Shown: positions 29,575 to 38,826 of the stretch, one piece after another
Position numbering within the stretch: the first letter of the stretch is position 1
Layout: every line of letters starts with the position of its first letter
Origin: Pontibacter indicus
GTDB taxonomy: Bacteria > Bacteroidota > Bacteroidia > Cytophagales > Hymenobacteraceae
Direction: 5' to 3'
Assembly: GCF_900156345.1 (NCBI RefSeq)
Contig: NZ_FTPP01000002.1
Span: 806,001-870,000, forward strand
DNA length: 64,000 nt
Made by a program: the position numbers and the translations under genes
Notes under the pieces: generated by a model
Databases searched by the model: none
Told to the model about the DNA's origin: nothing
What the model saw: the letters and a program-made list of their open reading frames with translations, nothing else

Positions 29575-32500
29575 ATGTTTGATTTTTTCGGTAAAACCGT
29601 TGCGAAACTATTCGGAACCAAGTCCGACAGAGATATAAAGGAGGTACTACCTTACGTATCCAAGATTAACGCGGAGTACGCAAACCTCGCCAGCCTCACC
29701 GACGACCAGCTTCGTCAGAAAACCATCGAAATCAAAGGTATTATTGACGGGCACCTCAAGCCTACCGACGAGAAGATCGCCGCCCTGCACAAGCGTGTGG
29801 CCGACGAGACGGAGCTTAACATCGTGCAGAAAGAGGCTATTTTCTCTGAGATCGATGAACTGGAGAAAGAGCGCAACAAAGAACTGGAGAAAGTGCTGAT
29901 GGAAGTACTGCCGGTTGGTTTTGCCATAGTGAAAGAAACTGCCCGTCGCTGGAAAGAGAACGGTCAGCTGGTGGTAACGGCCAACGACATGGACCGCGAA
30001 CTGGCCGCCCGCAAGCCGAACGTGCAGATCAACGGCGACAAAGCCGTTTGGGCTAACAAGTGGATGGCTGCCGGCAACGAAATCACCTGGGACATGCTGC
30101 ACTACGACGTACAGCTAATCGGTGGTATTGTGCTGCATCAGGGTAAAATATCTGAGATGGCCACAGGTGAGGGTAAGACCTTGGTGGCAACGCTGCCTGC
30201 CTTCCTCAATGCGCTTTCCAAGCGTGGCGTGCACGTGGTAACCGTGAACGACTACCTGGCCCGTCGTGACTCCGAGTGGATGGCGCCTTTGTTCGAGTTC
30301 CACGGCCTGACCATCGACTGCATCGACAAGCACCAGCCTAACTCCGAAGGCCGTCGCAACGCTTACCGCGCCGACATCACCTACGGTACCAACAACGAAT
30401 TTGGCTTCGACTACCTGCGCGACAACATGTCTCGCGAAACCAAAGACCTGGTACAGCGCAAGCATCACTACGCCATGGTCGATGAGGTGGACTCTGTATT
30501 GATCGACGACGCCCGTACACCGCTTATCATCTCCGGTCCGGTACCGCGTGGCGATGAGCACGAGTTCTACCAACTGAAGCCACGCATTGCCATGCTGGTG
30601 GAGGCACAACGTAAAGTTGTGAACAATTTCCTGACCGAGGCCAAGCGCATGATCAAGGAAGGGAACACCCAGGAAGGTGGTCTTTCGCTGTTCCGCGCCT
30701 ACCGTGGTCTGCCGAAGAGCAAGCCGTTGATAAAATTCCTGAGTGAGACTGGTAACCGCGCCATCATGCAGAAGGTGGAAAACCACTACCTGCAGGACAA
30801 CTCCCGCATGATGCCGGAGGCCGACGAGCCGCTTTACTTCACCATCGACGAAAAGCACAACCAGATCGAGCTGACCGAGAAAGGCCTAGACCTGATCACG
30901 GGTCAGGGTGAGGACCCGAACCTGTTCATTCTGCCAGATATCGGTACCGAGATCGCCAACATCGAGAACAACAAATCGCTTTCCGAAGAAGAGCTGCTGC
31001 ACGCCAAAGAACAGCTGATCGCAGATTTCCAGGAGAAGACCAAGCGTGTGCACACCATCAACCAGTTGCTCAAGGCCTATACCTTGTTCGAGAAGGACAC
31101 CGAGTACATCGTGACGCCGGACAACAAGGTGAAGATCGTGGACGAGCAGACAGGCCGTGTAATGGAGGGCCGTCGTTATTCAGATGGTCTGCACCAGGCC
31201 ATTGAGGCGAAGGAGAATGTAAAGGTGGAGGATGCCACGCAGACCTACGCCACCGTTACGCTGCAGAACTACTTCCGTATGTACCACAAACTGTCAGGTA
31301 TGACGGGTACAGCCGAGACGGAAGCAGGCGAGTTCTGGGACATCTACAAACTGGATGTGGTCGTTATACCTACCAACCGCGCTATTGCCAGAAAAGACGA
31401 GCACGACAAGGTATACAAAACCACGCGTGAGAAATACAATGCCGTAGCCGACGAGATTGTAGAACTTACAGAAAAAGGCCGTCCGGTGCTGGTGGGTACA
31501 ACCTCAGTTGAGATATCGGAATTACTGAGCCGCATGCTGACGCTGCGCAAGATTAAGCACCAGGTACTCAACGCCAAAATGCACCAGAAAGAAGCCGAAA
31601 TTGTGGCCGAAGCCGGTAAGCCAAGCACCGTGACCATCGCTACGAACATGGCTGGTCGTGGTACCGACATTAAGCTGACGCCAGAGTCGAAGGCTGCGGG
31701 TGGTCTGGCCATAATTGGTACAGAGCGCCACGAGTCACGCCGCGTTGACCGTCAGCTGCGTGGTCGTGCCGGTCGCCAGGGTGACCCGGGTTCTTCCCAG
31801 TTCTTCGTGTCGCTGGAAGATAACCTGATGCGTCTGTTCGGCTCGGATCGTATCGCCCGCCTGATGGACCGCATGGGTCTGGAAGAAGGCGAAGTGATTC
31901 AGCACTCGATGATCACCAACTCCATTGAGCGTGCGCAGAAGAAAGTAGAAGAAAACAACTTCGGACAGCGTAAGCGCCTGCTCGAGTACGACGACGTGAT
32001 GAACGCCCAGCGTGAAGTGGTGTACAAGCGCCGCCGCAACGCCCTGTACGGCGAGCGTCTGGAGCTCGATATCTGGAACATGATCTACGATATCAGCGAG
32101 GACATGGTGGTGAACTACAAGAACACCGTAGACTACGATAACTTCCAGCTGAACATCATCCGCGTATTCGGTATCAACACCACGATCACCGAAGAAGAGT
32201 TCAAGTCTGGTCAGGCTAAGAACCTGGTTGAGCGTCTGTACAACGAGGCCCTGAACCACTACCTGACTAAGAACAAGCAGATTGCAGAGCAGGCGTACCC
32301 GATTATTGAGAACATCCACCTGAACCGTGGACCGATGATCGAGAACGTGGCTGTGCCGTTCACAGACGGCAAGCGCCAGCTGGCCGCCGTAGCCAACCTG
32401 ACCAAGACGTACGAAACACGTGGTCTGGAGCTGATCCGTGCCATGGAGAAGATCATCACGCTAGGTACGATCGACCAGGCCTGGACCGATCACCTTCGTC

Positions 32501-32946
32501 AGATGGACGACCTGAAGCAAGTGGTGCAGAACGCCGTGTACGAGCAGAAAGACCCGCTCTTGATCTATAAGTTTGAGTCGTTTGAGCTGTTCAAGCGTAT
32601 GATCGGCAAAGTGAATGAAGAGACGGTATCGTTCCTGTTCCATGCCTTTATACCTGTGCAGGCGCCAGAGCAGGTGCAGGAGGCACGTCCGCCGCAAATG
32701 CCAAAGCCGCCGGTGTTGCATGAGCAGAAAGCCGAAGTGCATTCTTCACTGGAAGGCCACGATGGGGCTACCTCTATGCCAGCACCGGAGCCGGAGCGCA
32801 TCATGCCAGCCCACTCCCAAAAGTTGGCCGGCCGCAACGACCGCGTGAGCGTGCAGTACAACGATGGCCGCGTGCTTAAGGACGTGAAATTCAAGACGGT
32901 AGAGGACGATTTGCTCCACAACCGTTGCGTACTGATCGAGGAATAA
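29575..32946 (+). CDS. secA: Preprotein translocase ATPase SecA
   Basis: 1123-residue motor that pushes preproteins through SecYEG. Nucleotide-binding domain 1 has Walker A MATGEGKT at residues 195-202 and DEVD at 303-306; later segments include [31 protein letters not shown] (NBD2) and the helical scaffold [20 protein letters not shown]. It is longer than the 901-residue E. coli protein, with extra sequence in the region of residues 330-480, as in other Bacteroidetes. The C-terminal zinc-binding tail is absent; a Pro-rich linker (about 1030-1090) leads to a short ending. Monocistronic, with its own terminator. Confidence 0.97.
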   Translation: MFDFFGKTVAKLFGTKSDRDIKEVLPYVSKINAEYANLASLTDDQLRQKTIEIKGIIDGHLKPTDEKIAALHKRVADETELNIVQKEAIFSEIDELEKERNKELEKVLMEVLPVGFAIVKETARRWKENGQLVVTANDMDRELAARKPNVQINGDKAVWANKWMAAGNEITWDMLHYDVQLIGGIVLHQGKISEMATGEGKTLVATLPAFLNALSKRGVHVVTVNDYLARRDSEWMAPLFEFHGLTIDCIDKHQPNSEGRRNAYRADITYGTNNEFGFDYLRDNMSRETKDLVQRKHHYAMVDEVDSVLIDDARTPLIISGPVPRGDEHEFYQLKPRIAMLVEAQRKVVNNFLTEAKRMIKEGNTQEGGLSLFRAYRGLPKSKPLIKFLSETGNRAIMQKVENHYLQDNSRMMPEADEPLYFTIDEKHNQIELTEKGLDLITGQGEDPNLFILPDIGTEIANIENNKSLSEEELLHAKEQLIADFQEKTKRVHTINQLLKAYTLFEKDTEYIVTPDNKVKIVDEQTGRVMEGRRYSDGLHQAIEAKENVKVEDATQTYATVTLQNYFRMYHKLSGMTGTAETEAGEFWDIYKLDVVVIPTNRAIARKDEHDKVYKTTREKYNAVADEIVELTEKGRPVLVGTTSVEISELLSRMLTLRKIKHQVLNAKMHQKEAEIVAEAGKPSTVTIATNMAGRGTDIKLTPESKAAGGLAIIGTERHESRRVDRQLRGRAGRQGDPGSSQFFVSLEDNLMRLFGSDRIARLMDRMGLEEGEVIQHSMITNSIERAQKKVEENNFGQRKRLLEYDDVMNAQREVVYKRRRNALYGERLELDIWNMIYDISEDMVVNYKNTVDYDNFQLNIIRVFGINTTITEEEFKSGQAKNLVERLYNEALNHYLTKNKQIAEQAYPIIENIHLNRGPMIENVAVPFTDGKRQLAAVANLTKTYETRGLELIRAMEKIITLGTIDQAWTDHLRQMDDLKQVVQNAVYEQKDPLLIYKFESFELFKRMIGKVNEETVSFLFHAFIPVQAPEQVQEARPPQMPKPPVLHEQKAEVHSSLEGHDGATSMPAPEPERIMPAHSQKLAGRNDRVSVQYNDGRVLKDVKFKTVEDDLLHNRCVLIEE

Positions 32947-32960
32947 TACGATACAGCGTA

Positions 32961-32997
32961 ACAACAGCCATCGGGTAGAAACCGGTGGCTGTTTTAC
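32961..32997 (+). terminator. Hairpin terminator after secA
   Basis: AACAGCCATCGG and CCGGTGGCTGTT pair (one G:T) around a seven-base loop, followed by TTTTACC. It starts 15 bases after the secA stop. Confidence 0.7.
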
Positions 32998-33091
32998 CTT
33001 TAAATCAAATTACTAGAGAAAGGATGTAGGGAGGATACGGTCTCTTCTTATATCCTTTGTCTTTTATCAAAAACATCTTTTGTCAAACATT

Positions 33092-33763
33092 ATGTCAGGA
33101 GAAGAACTTGCTGCCTATATAGACCATACCTTGCTGCGCCCCGATGCTACGCAGGAGCAGGTACTGCAGCTGTGCGACGAGGCCCGTAACTATAACTTCG
33201 CAGCCGTGTGTGTGCCGCCCTGCTACGTGCAGGCTGCCGTAGAGCAATTAGGGCCAGGCGCCCGCGTGAAAGTGGCCACCGTGATCGGTTTCCCGTTGGG
33301 GTATCAGCATCCTAAGGTAAAGATTCTGGAGACCCACCAGGCTATTGCCGACGGGGCCAACGAGATCGATGTGGTGATGAACGTGTCGTTTTTCAAGTCC
33401 GGCAGGTATAGCGAGATCGAAAACGAACTGAGCGACTTGGCAAACTTCTGTCACCTGAAAGAGGCGGAACTGAAAGTGATCATTGAGACGGCCCTACTCA
33501 CGGCGGACGAGATTGCCAAAGCCTGTGAGATCTGCGCCGTCGCAGGGGTAGACTTTGTGAAAACATCGACAGGCTTCGCTTCAGGCGGGGCCCGGGTGGA
33601 GGATGTGCAGTTGATGCGCCGCGTGCTGCCAAACCACATCAAAATTAAAGCATCCGGGGGCATTAAAACATACGCCGATGCCATCGCGTTAATTGAGGCT
33701 GGAGCCGACCGCCTAGGTTGCTCTGCTAGTATCCAAATTGTAAAGCATGAACAGAGCGCTTAG
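33092..33763 (+). CDS. deoC: Deoxyribose-phosphate aldolase
   Basis: 223 residues from the ATG at 33092; an in-frame TTG four codons upstream is less likely. Class I aldolase that cleaves 2-deoxyribose 5-phosphate to acetaldehyde and glyceraldehyde 3-phosphate. Catalytic residues are visible: Asp93 in EIDVVMN, Schiff-base Lys157 in VDFVKTSTGF and Lys186 in IKIKASGGIKTY. Its end overlaps the next gene by 17 bases. Confidence 0.95.
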   Translation: MSGEELAAYIDHTLLRPDATQEQVLQLCDEARNYNFAAVCVPPCYVQAAVEQLGPGARVKVATVIGFPLGYQHPKVKILETHQAIADGANEIDVVMNVSFFKSGRYSEIENELSDLANFCHLKEAELKVIIETALLTADEIAKACEICAVAGVDFVKTSTGFASGGARVEDVQLMRRVLPNHIKIKASGGIKTYADAIALIEAGADRLGCSASIQIVKHEQSA

Positions 33764-34253
33764 TTTCCTTTTTATCTTTGCCCTGCTGGTGTCATCGGCC
33801 TGTAAGCCCTCGGCAGAGGCCCGCACCAGCTCACCAGACAGAACCAGTACCCGCGTGGTGGATGACATCAGCGTATACCGGCCTACTTACCCGGCCGATG
33901 ATGCCAATGCCCCGGCAACTGCCCGGGTGGAGCCAACGAACCATGCGAACGCCAAGGTGGCTGTACTGATGGACTCCGTGGCCAGCGTGAACAAGAACAT
34001 ACGCTATGCGCAGGGTTACCGCATACTGGCCTACAACGGATCGGAGCGTCAGACTGTAATGGACCTGCGCAAAGCGATCATCGCCCGCGTCCCGGAGCAG
34101 AAGGATTACCTGACCTACCAGCAACCCAACTTCCGGCTCAAGATAGGCGACTACTTCAGCCGCATAGAGGCGCAGCAGGTACTCAACCAGATCAGCGACC
34201 TGGTACCCAACGCGCACATCGTGCAGGACCAGATCAACATACCTAAAAACTAA
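33747..34253 (+). CDS. Lipoprotein with SPOR-like domain
   Basis: 168 residues. An N-terminal lipoprotein signal (MNRALSFLFIFALLVSSAC) ends in a plausible lipobox with Cys19. After a Ser/Thr/Pro-rich linker, residues 90-165 (YRILAYNGSERQTVMDLRKA, then LKIGDYFSRIEAQQVLNQI) look like a SPOR repeat, a fold that binds denuded peptidoglycan at the septum or simply an envelope module. The start lies within the last 17 bases of deoC, so translation may be coupled. Function is an inference. Confidence 0.7.
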   Translation: MNRALSFLFIFALLVSSACKPSAEARTSSPDRTSTRVVDDISVYRPTYPADDANAPATARVEPTNHANAKVAVLMDSVASVNKNIRYAQGYRILAYNGSERQTVMDLRKAIIARVPEQKDYLTYQQPNFRLKIGDYFSRIEAQQVLNQISDLVPNAHIVQDQINIPKN

Positions 34254-34281
34254 GGTATAGCGGTCCGCTACAGGTATACAG

Positions 34282-34320
34282 CGTTGCAGTTGCTCAGGCG
34301 GCTGCAACGTTTTTCTTTTT
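34282..34320 (+). terminator. Terminator after the SPOR-like lipoprotein
   Basis: CGTTGCAG and CTGCAACG form a stem with a 12-base loop, followed by TTTTTCTTTTT. The promoter element of the next gene begins directly at its end. Confidence 0.8.
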
Positions 34321-34327
34321 ATATTTG
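34320..34327 (+). promoter_or_regulatory. Bacteroidetes-type -7 element upstream of the M20 hydrolase
   Basis: TATATTTG matches TAnnTTTG, 46 bases before the ATG at 34374. It overlaps the T tail of the preceding terminator. No TTG in good position. Confidence 0.5.
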
Positions 34328-34373
34328 ACAGATTGGAATAAGGCCAATAATGCCTTATCAGAGAAATACTTAC

Positions 34374-35570
34374 ATGAATTTAGTAGCACAGAAAATAAAA
34401 CAGCTGGCCGCAACCTATACCCGGGATACGGTAGGTATACGCCGGCATCTGCACGCCAATCCGGAGCTTTCCTTTGAGGAACACAACACAGCCGCATATG
34501 TCGAGCAGGTGCTGCAAAGCTACGGCCTGCAAACATCCCGCATGGCCAACACCGGCGTGGTCGCTCTAATCAATGGGCGAAACCCGGAAAGCAAAACCAT
34601 TGCCCTGCGCGCTGACCTGGATGCACTGCCGATAACGGAGCAGAACACTGTGGACTACAAATCGCGGAACGAAGGCGTGATGCATGCCTGCGGACACGAT
34701 GTGCACACGGCTTCTTTACTGGGCGCGGCCCGTATTCTGCATGAGTTGCGCGAGGAGTTTGAAGGCACCGTGAAATTAGTGTTCCAGCCTGGGGAGGAGA
34801 AATTTCCGGGAGGAGCCTCTGTAATGATAAAAGAGGGCGTGTTGCAGCAACCCGCTCCGTCAGGCATCATCGGACAGCACGTATTCCCGATGCTGCCGGC
34901 CGGCAAGGTGGGGTTCCGCTCAGGTATGTACATGGCCAGCGCCGACGAGATCTACATCACGGTGAAGGGCAAAGGAGGGCATGCTGCTTTGCCGGAGCTC
35001 AACGTGGACCCGGTGCTAATCACCTCGCACCTGATTGTGGCGCTGCAGCAGATCGTGAGCCGCCACGCCAGCCCGAAGGTACCGACGGTTCTCTCTTTTG
35101 GAAAAGTAGAGGCCTTGGGAGCTACCAATGTGATCCCGAATGAGGTAAAGGTGGAAGGTACCTTCCGGACCATGGATGAGGTATGGCGAAAAGAGGCGCA
35201 CCGCCGTATACGCAAACTGGCCGAAACTCTTTGCGAGAGCATGGGCGGCAGTTGCGACATCGACATCAAGTTTGGCTACCCATTCCTGAGAAACGACCCG
35301 GATCTGACTGGTCGTGCCCGCGAGGCAGCCGCGCTATACCTGGGCGCGGAGAACGTGGTGGACCTGGACCTGTGGATGGGCGCCGAGGACTTTGCCTACT
35401 ACTCACAAGAGGTGGCTGCCTGCTTTTACCGCCTGGGCACGCGCAACGAGGCACGCGGCTTCACCTCAGGCGTGCATACTCCGACCTTTGATGTAGACGA
35501 GGCCGCCCTTGAAACCGGCAGTGGCCTGATGGCCTGGATTGCCGTGCAGGAACTGAAAGCGAAACAATAG
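34374..35570 (+). CDS. M20D family amidohydrolase
   Basis: 398 residues from the ATG at 34374; an ATG eight codons upstream (34350) is also possible. Metal-dependent hydrolase of the N-acyl-amino-acid / IAA-amino-acid hydrolase group. Motifs: IRRHLHANPELSFEEHNT, ALRADLDALPITEQN, MHACGHDVHTASLLGAARIL with metal ligands, VFQPGEEKFPGG, and WMGAEDFAYYSQEV. Substrate unknown; probably releases an acyl group from an amino acid or peptide derivative. A beta-barrel-like protein gene follows 11 bases later. Confidence 0.88.
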   Translation: MNLVAQKIKQLAATYTRDTVGIRRHLHANPELSFEEHNTAAYVEQVLQSYGLQTSRMANTGVVALINGRNPESKTIALRADLDALPITEQNTVDYKSRNEGVMHACGHDVHTASLLGAARILHELREEFEGTVKLVFQPGEEKFPGGASVMIKEGVLQQPAPSGIIGQHVFPMLPAGKVGFRSGMYMASADEIYITVKGKGGHAALPELNVDPVLITSHLIVALQQIVSRHASPKVPTVLSFGKVEALGATNVIPNEVKVEGTFRTMDEVWRKEAHRRIRKLAETLCESMGGSCDIDIKFGYPFLRNDPDLTGRAREAAALYLGAENVVDLDLWMGAEDFAYYSQEVAACFYRLGTRNEARGFTSGVHTPTFDVDEAALETGSGLMAWIAVQELKAKQ

Positions 35571-35581
35571 AATAACCGAAG

Positions 35582-36358
35582 ATGAAAAAGCTATACCTGA
35601 TCCTCTCGCTGGCTGTGCTGCCGCTGCTGAGCCACGCCCAAAGCAAAATAAGCTCACCGACCGCCATCTGGCCCGAACTGCAGCTGAGCTACGGCTTAGG
35701 CGAGAACGGGCTGTTGTTCCTGCAGAACCAATACCGCATCAACACCGACGACCGCTACAACGGCGTGGGCAGCTTCGAGCGCATCGAGTTTACACTAGGC
35801 TACGAGCATGCTTTTACCGATCATTGGCTGGCGGGAGCTATGTTCCGCTACGCTAAAGAAGACATGCCCTCGAGCAACTTCACTTCGGCTTTCCTACGAC
35901 ATGCCGGTAGCATCAAAGGGCTGTACTTCAATAAACAACTGACGCTCGATTACGTGAACCAGGAGCGCCGCGATCCTTTCGCGCGGTTCAGGCTGGGAGT
36001 GGAATTAGGTAAGCGCCTTCCGGTAGGGGAGCGCTTTATCACCCCATCTTTGTCGTATGAGCTGATGGTAGTGAAAGATTTTGGCGAAGACACGAACGAA
36101 CTACTGGTACGCACCATCGACCGTACCCGTCTCAGGTTAGACGCCACTTACGAACTCAACGACAAGTTTCGCCTCACACCTTACTTCCTGCGCCAGACCG
36201 ATTACTACTTTGTGCAGGTGGGGCCAAAATATGACGAAGACGGGGTGTTGGTTGAGCCGGGCTATACCACGAAGCGCAACCGCATCTCTCCCGTGTTTGG
36301 CCTGGAGCTGAAGTATACCTTCAATAAAGCCACTTCAACGGCCAGCTATACCTATTGA
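35582..36358 (+). CDS. Outer-membrane beta-barrel-like protein (DUF2490-like)
   Basis: 258 residues with a signal peptide (MKKLYLILSLAVLPLLSHAQ, cleavage after about residue 20). The mature part alternates polar and aromatic residues in strand-like blocks, for example LLFLQNQYRINTDDRY and TLGYEHAFTDHWLAGAMFRY, and ends FGLELKYTFNKATSTASYTY. This fits a small barrel of the DUF2490 type, which I propose with low certainty. Starts 11 bases after the M20 hydrolase, so cotranscription is likely. Confidence 0.65.
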   Translation: MKKLYLILSLAVLPLLSHAQSKISSPTAIWPELQLSYGLGENGLLFLQNQYRINTDDRYNGVGSFERIEFTLGYEHAFTDHWLAGAMFRYAKEDMPSSNFTSAFLRHAGSIKGLYFNKQLTLDYVNQERRDPFARFRLGVELGKRLPVGERFITPSLSYELMVVKDFGEDTNELLVRTIDRTRLRLDATYELNDKFRLTPYFLRQTDYYFVQVGPKYDEDGVLVEPGYTTKRNRISPVFGLELKYTFNKATSTASYTY

Positions 36359-36490
36359 TCTCTGAAAAATTGTCAGAAATGTCAGTTCTATACCTGTATT
36401 TTAAATGACATTATTTCATGATTTTATAAAATAATACAGCTGGCAAACTTTTAGCTATACCCTGTTTGAATTGAAAACAAAAACTTAAAA

Positions 36491-36497
36491 AAGGAGG
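36491..36497 (+). promoter_or_regulatory. Strong Shine-Dalgarno sequence before hsp20
   Basis: AAGGAGG lies five bases before the ATG at 36503. This is a near-perfect ribosome binding site in a genome whose genes mostly lack one. Confidence 0.75.
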
Positions 36498-36502
36498 TAG
36501 CA

Positions 36503-36997
36503 ATGGTACTTAGAAAATATAACGGCATGCAGAACGAGATGCCGCAAACGTTCAGCTCCATGCTGGACAGATTCTTCAACGAGTCAGTCAACACAAGAGG
36601 CTTTACTGGTTTTACACCGCATGTGGATGCCTGCGAAACCGAGAATGGTTACGAAATTGAAGTGGCCTTGCCTGGTATTCGCAAAGAGGATATCGCCATC
36701 GATTTTCAGGAAGGCAAGCTGACCATTTCGGGTGAGCGCCGCTTCGAGAAGAAAGAGGAAGGACGCCGCTACCAGATGCTCGAAACGCAGTATGGTACTT
36801 TCTCGCGTTCCTTCTACCTGCCGGACAACGTGAACCCGGACAAGATATCGGCGCAGCTGCAGGACGGTGTACTGCTAGTGAATGTGCCAAAAGACGAGCA
36901 CAAAACCATGAAGCGTCAGATTAAGATCGCCAGAGGGGAGGAAGCCAGGCAGAACACCAAGCAAAAGCGTGTAGGGGCTTCTGAAGACGGCAAATAA
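36503..36997 (+). CDS. Small heat-shock protein, Hsp20/alpha-crystallin family
   Basis: 164 residues. The alpha-crystallin domain spans about residues 38-142, with NGYEIEVALPGIRKEDIAI, KLTISGERRFEKKEEGRRY and the conserved GVLLVNVPK ending, then a basic tail (KIARGEEARQNTKQKRVG). ATP-independent holdase of the cytoplasm. Its strong Shine-Dalgarno site suggests high or regulated translation. The next gene is a DegP-type protease. Confidence 0.95.
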   Translation: MVLRKYNGMQNEMPQTFSSMLDRFFNESVNTRGFTGFTPHVDACETENGYEIEVALPGIRKEDIAIDFQEGKLTISGERRFEKKEEGRRYQMLETQYGTFSRSFYLPDNVNPDKISAQLQDGVLLVNVPKDEHKTMKRQIKIARGEEARQNTKQKRVGASEDGK

Positions 36998-37016
36998 GAT
37001 TAAGTGAAGAAGATTA

Positions 37017-37054
37017 ACAAAAAGGAGGCCACCGAAACTGGCCTCCTTTTTGTT
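37017..37054 (+). terminator. Strong terminator after hsp20
   Basis: AACAAAAAGGAGGCC and GGCCTCCTTTTTGTT are exact reverse complements around a nine-base loop. Symmetrical A/T arms allow either direction. Confidence 0.88.
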
Positions 37055-37181
37055 ATAGAAATGTTAAACTACAGGAATTGCCTTGACCTTATATACTGCC
37101 GTATAGTATATTAGCGTTAGAAGATTATAATATAGTTTATCCTTAATATTTGACATACACCAATCAGAAGGAGTTCAATAC

Positions 37182-38675
37182 ATGAAGACGAAACAGTTTA
37201 TTGTTGGCCTCACACTTTCGGCGCTGATGGGCGGCGGTGTGGCAGTAGGCAGCTATAAGTTGCTGGAGAACGATGTTCCGCAGGGCGTAGAGACTCAACA
37301 GCAGTACCCGACTGTGCGCTACACAAGCGACATGCGCAGCAGCAACGTGATTGTGCCGGAAGGCCTTAACTTTATAAAAGCAGCGCAGGTGACCACACCT
37401 GCCGTGGTGCACGTGATGACAGAATACAGTGCCCGCACCGCCCAGCGTAGCAACACGCCCATGGATCCGTTCCTGCGCGAGTTCTTCGGCGACGGCTTTG
37501 GCGAGCGCGTACCACGTGGTCCGCAAATGGGCTCCGGCTCCGGCGTGATCATTGCCTCCAACGGCTACATCGTGACCAACAACCACGTAATCGACCGGGC
37601 CGACAAGATAGAAGTAACACTGGACGACAAGCGCAAGTTTGAGGCAACGCTGGTGGGCACCGACCCGACCACCGACCTGGCCCTGCTGAAGATTAACGCC
37701 GACAAGCTGCCCGTAATTCGCTACGGTAACTCCGACGAGCTGCAGGTAGGCGAGTGGGTACTGGCCGTAGGTAACCCGATGAACCTGACCTCTACCGTAA
37801 CAGCGGGTATCGTGAGCGCCAAAGGCCGTAACATCAACATTCTGCGCACCAGCCAGAACCGTGACCTGAGCATCGAGTCGTTCATCCAGACGGATGCAGC
37901 CGTAAACCCGGGAAACAGCGGGGGCGCCCTCGTGAACCTGAACGGTGACCTGGTAGGCATCAACACAGCCATTGCCTCGCAGACAGGCTCTTTTGCCGGT
38001 TATTCGTTTGCAGTGCCATCTGCGCTTGTAAGCAAAGTGGTGGACGACCTGCTGAAGTACGGCGAAGTACAGCGTGCCCTGCTGGGAGCCCGCATCCAAG
38101 AAATTGATGCAGCCCTGGCTAAAGAGAAAAACCTGAACACACTAAATGGCGTGTACCTGGCTGAAGTGGAAGAAGGTGGCGCAAAAGAGGCAGGCCTCCG
38201 CAACGGTGACGTGATCACGGCCATCAACGATGTGAAAGTAGCCCGCTCTTCGCAGTTGCTGGAGCAAGTGGCCCGTTACCGTCCTGGCGACAAAGTGAAG
38301 GTAGAGTACCTGCGCGATGGCAAGACCCGAACAGCCAACGTAACGCTCAAGAACCTGAACAACAGCACCGAGATATCGAAGCGCAGCATGGCTAATTCGG
38401 TAACGTTTGACGGTGCTTCGTTTGAGGCCGTGAGCAAGCAGGAGATGAACAAGCTAGGTATAGACGGTGGCGCCAAAATCTCCAACGTAGCCAAGAGCAA
38501 GTTCCGCGACACAGGTATGAAAGATGGCTTCATCATCACCCGCATCGACAAGTATGCCGTGAATGTGCCGTCTGATGTGGAGCGACACCTGAAGAACTTC
38601 GAAACCGGCATCGTGTACATAGAGGGTGTATACCCTGATGGTCTCAAGGCCTATTACCCGATCGGGAAACGCTAA
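37182..38675 (+). CDS. DegP/HtrA-family serine protease (Do-like)
   Basis: 497 residues. An N-terminal hydrophobic segment (QFIVGLTLSALMGGGVAVGS) is a signal or anchor. The trypsin-like domain has the triad His135 (VTNNHVID), Asp165 (PTTDLALLKI) and Ser246 (NPGNSGGALVN). Two PDZ domains follow, at about 290-380 and 400-490. Periplasmic protease/chaperone for misfolded envelope proteins. A TAATATTTG element at 37144 is close to the promoter consensus. Preceded by Hsp20 and followed by a terminator. Confidence 0.95.
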   Translation: MKTKQFIVGLTLSALMGGGVAVGSYKLLENDVPQGVETQQQYPTVRYTSDMRSSNVIVPEGLNFIKAAQVTTPAVVHVMTEYSARTAQRSNTPMDPFLREFFGDGFGERVPRGPQMGSGSGVIIASNGYIVTNNHVIDRADKIEVTLDDKRKFEATLVGTDPTTDLALLKINADKLPVIRYGNSDELQVGEWVLAVGNPMNLTSTVTAGIVSAKGRNINILRTSQNRDLSIESFIQTDAAVNPGNSGGALVNLNGDLVGINTAIASQTGSFAGYSFAVPSALVSKVVDDLLKYGEVQRALLGARIQEIDAALAKEKNLNTLNGVYLAEVEEGGAKEAGLRNGDVITAINDVKVARSSQLLEQVARYRPGDKVKVEYLRDGKTRTANVTLKNLNNSTEISKRSMANSVTFDGASFEAVSKQEMNKLGIDGGAKISNVAKSKFRDTGMKDGFIITRIDKYAVNVPSDVERHLKNFETGIVYIEGVYPDGLKAYYPIGKR

Positions 38676-38691
38676 GAGCTGACCATACAGT

Positions 38692-38728
38692 AAAAAAAGC
38701 TCCTGCCATGGCGGCAGGAGCTTTTTTG
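38692..38728 (+). terminator. Strong terminator after the DegP-like gene
   Basis: AAAAAAGCTCCTGCC and GGCAGGAGCTTTTTT pair around ATGGC, followed by TGTTTT. Confidence 0.88.
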
Positions 38729-38826
38729 TTTTATAAGCACAGAAAAAAAGGCTAACTTCATGCTGGAGAGCTTCCTGCCTACAGGTGTACCGGTATGGGA
38801 GCTATTTAAACAGCTATAACCTGAAA

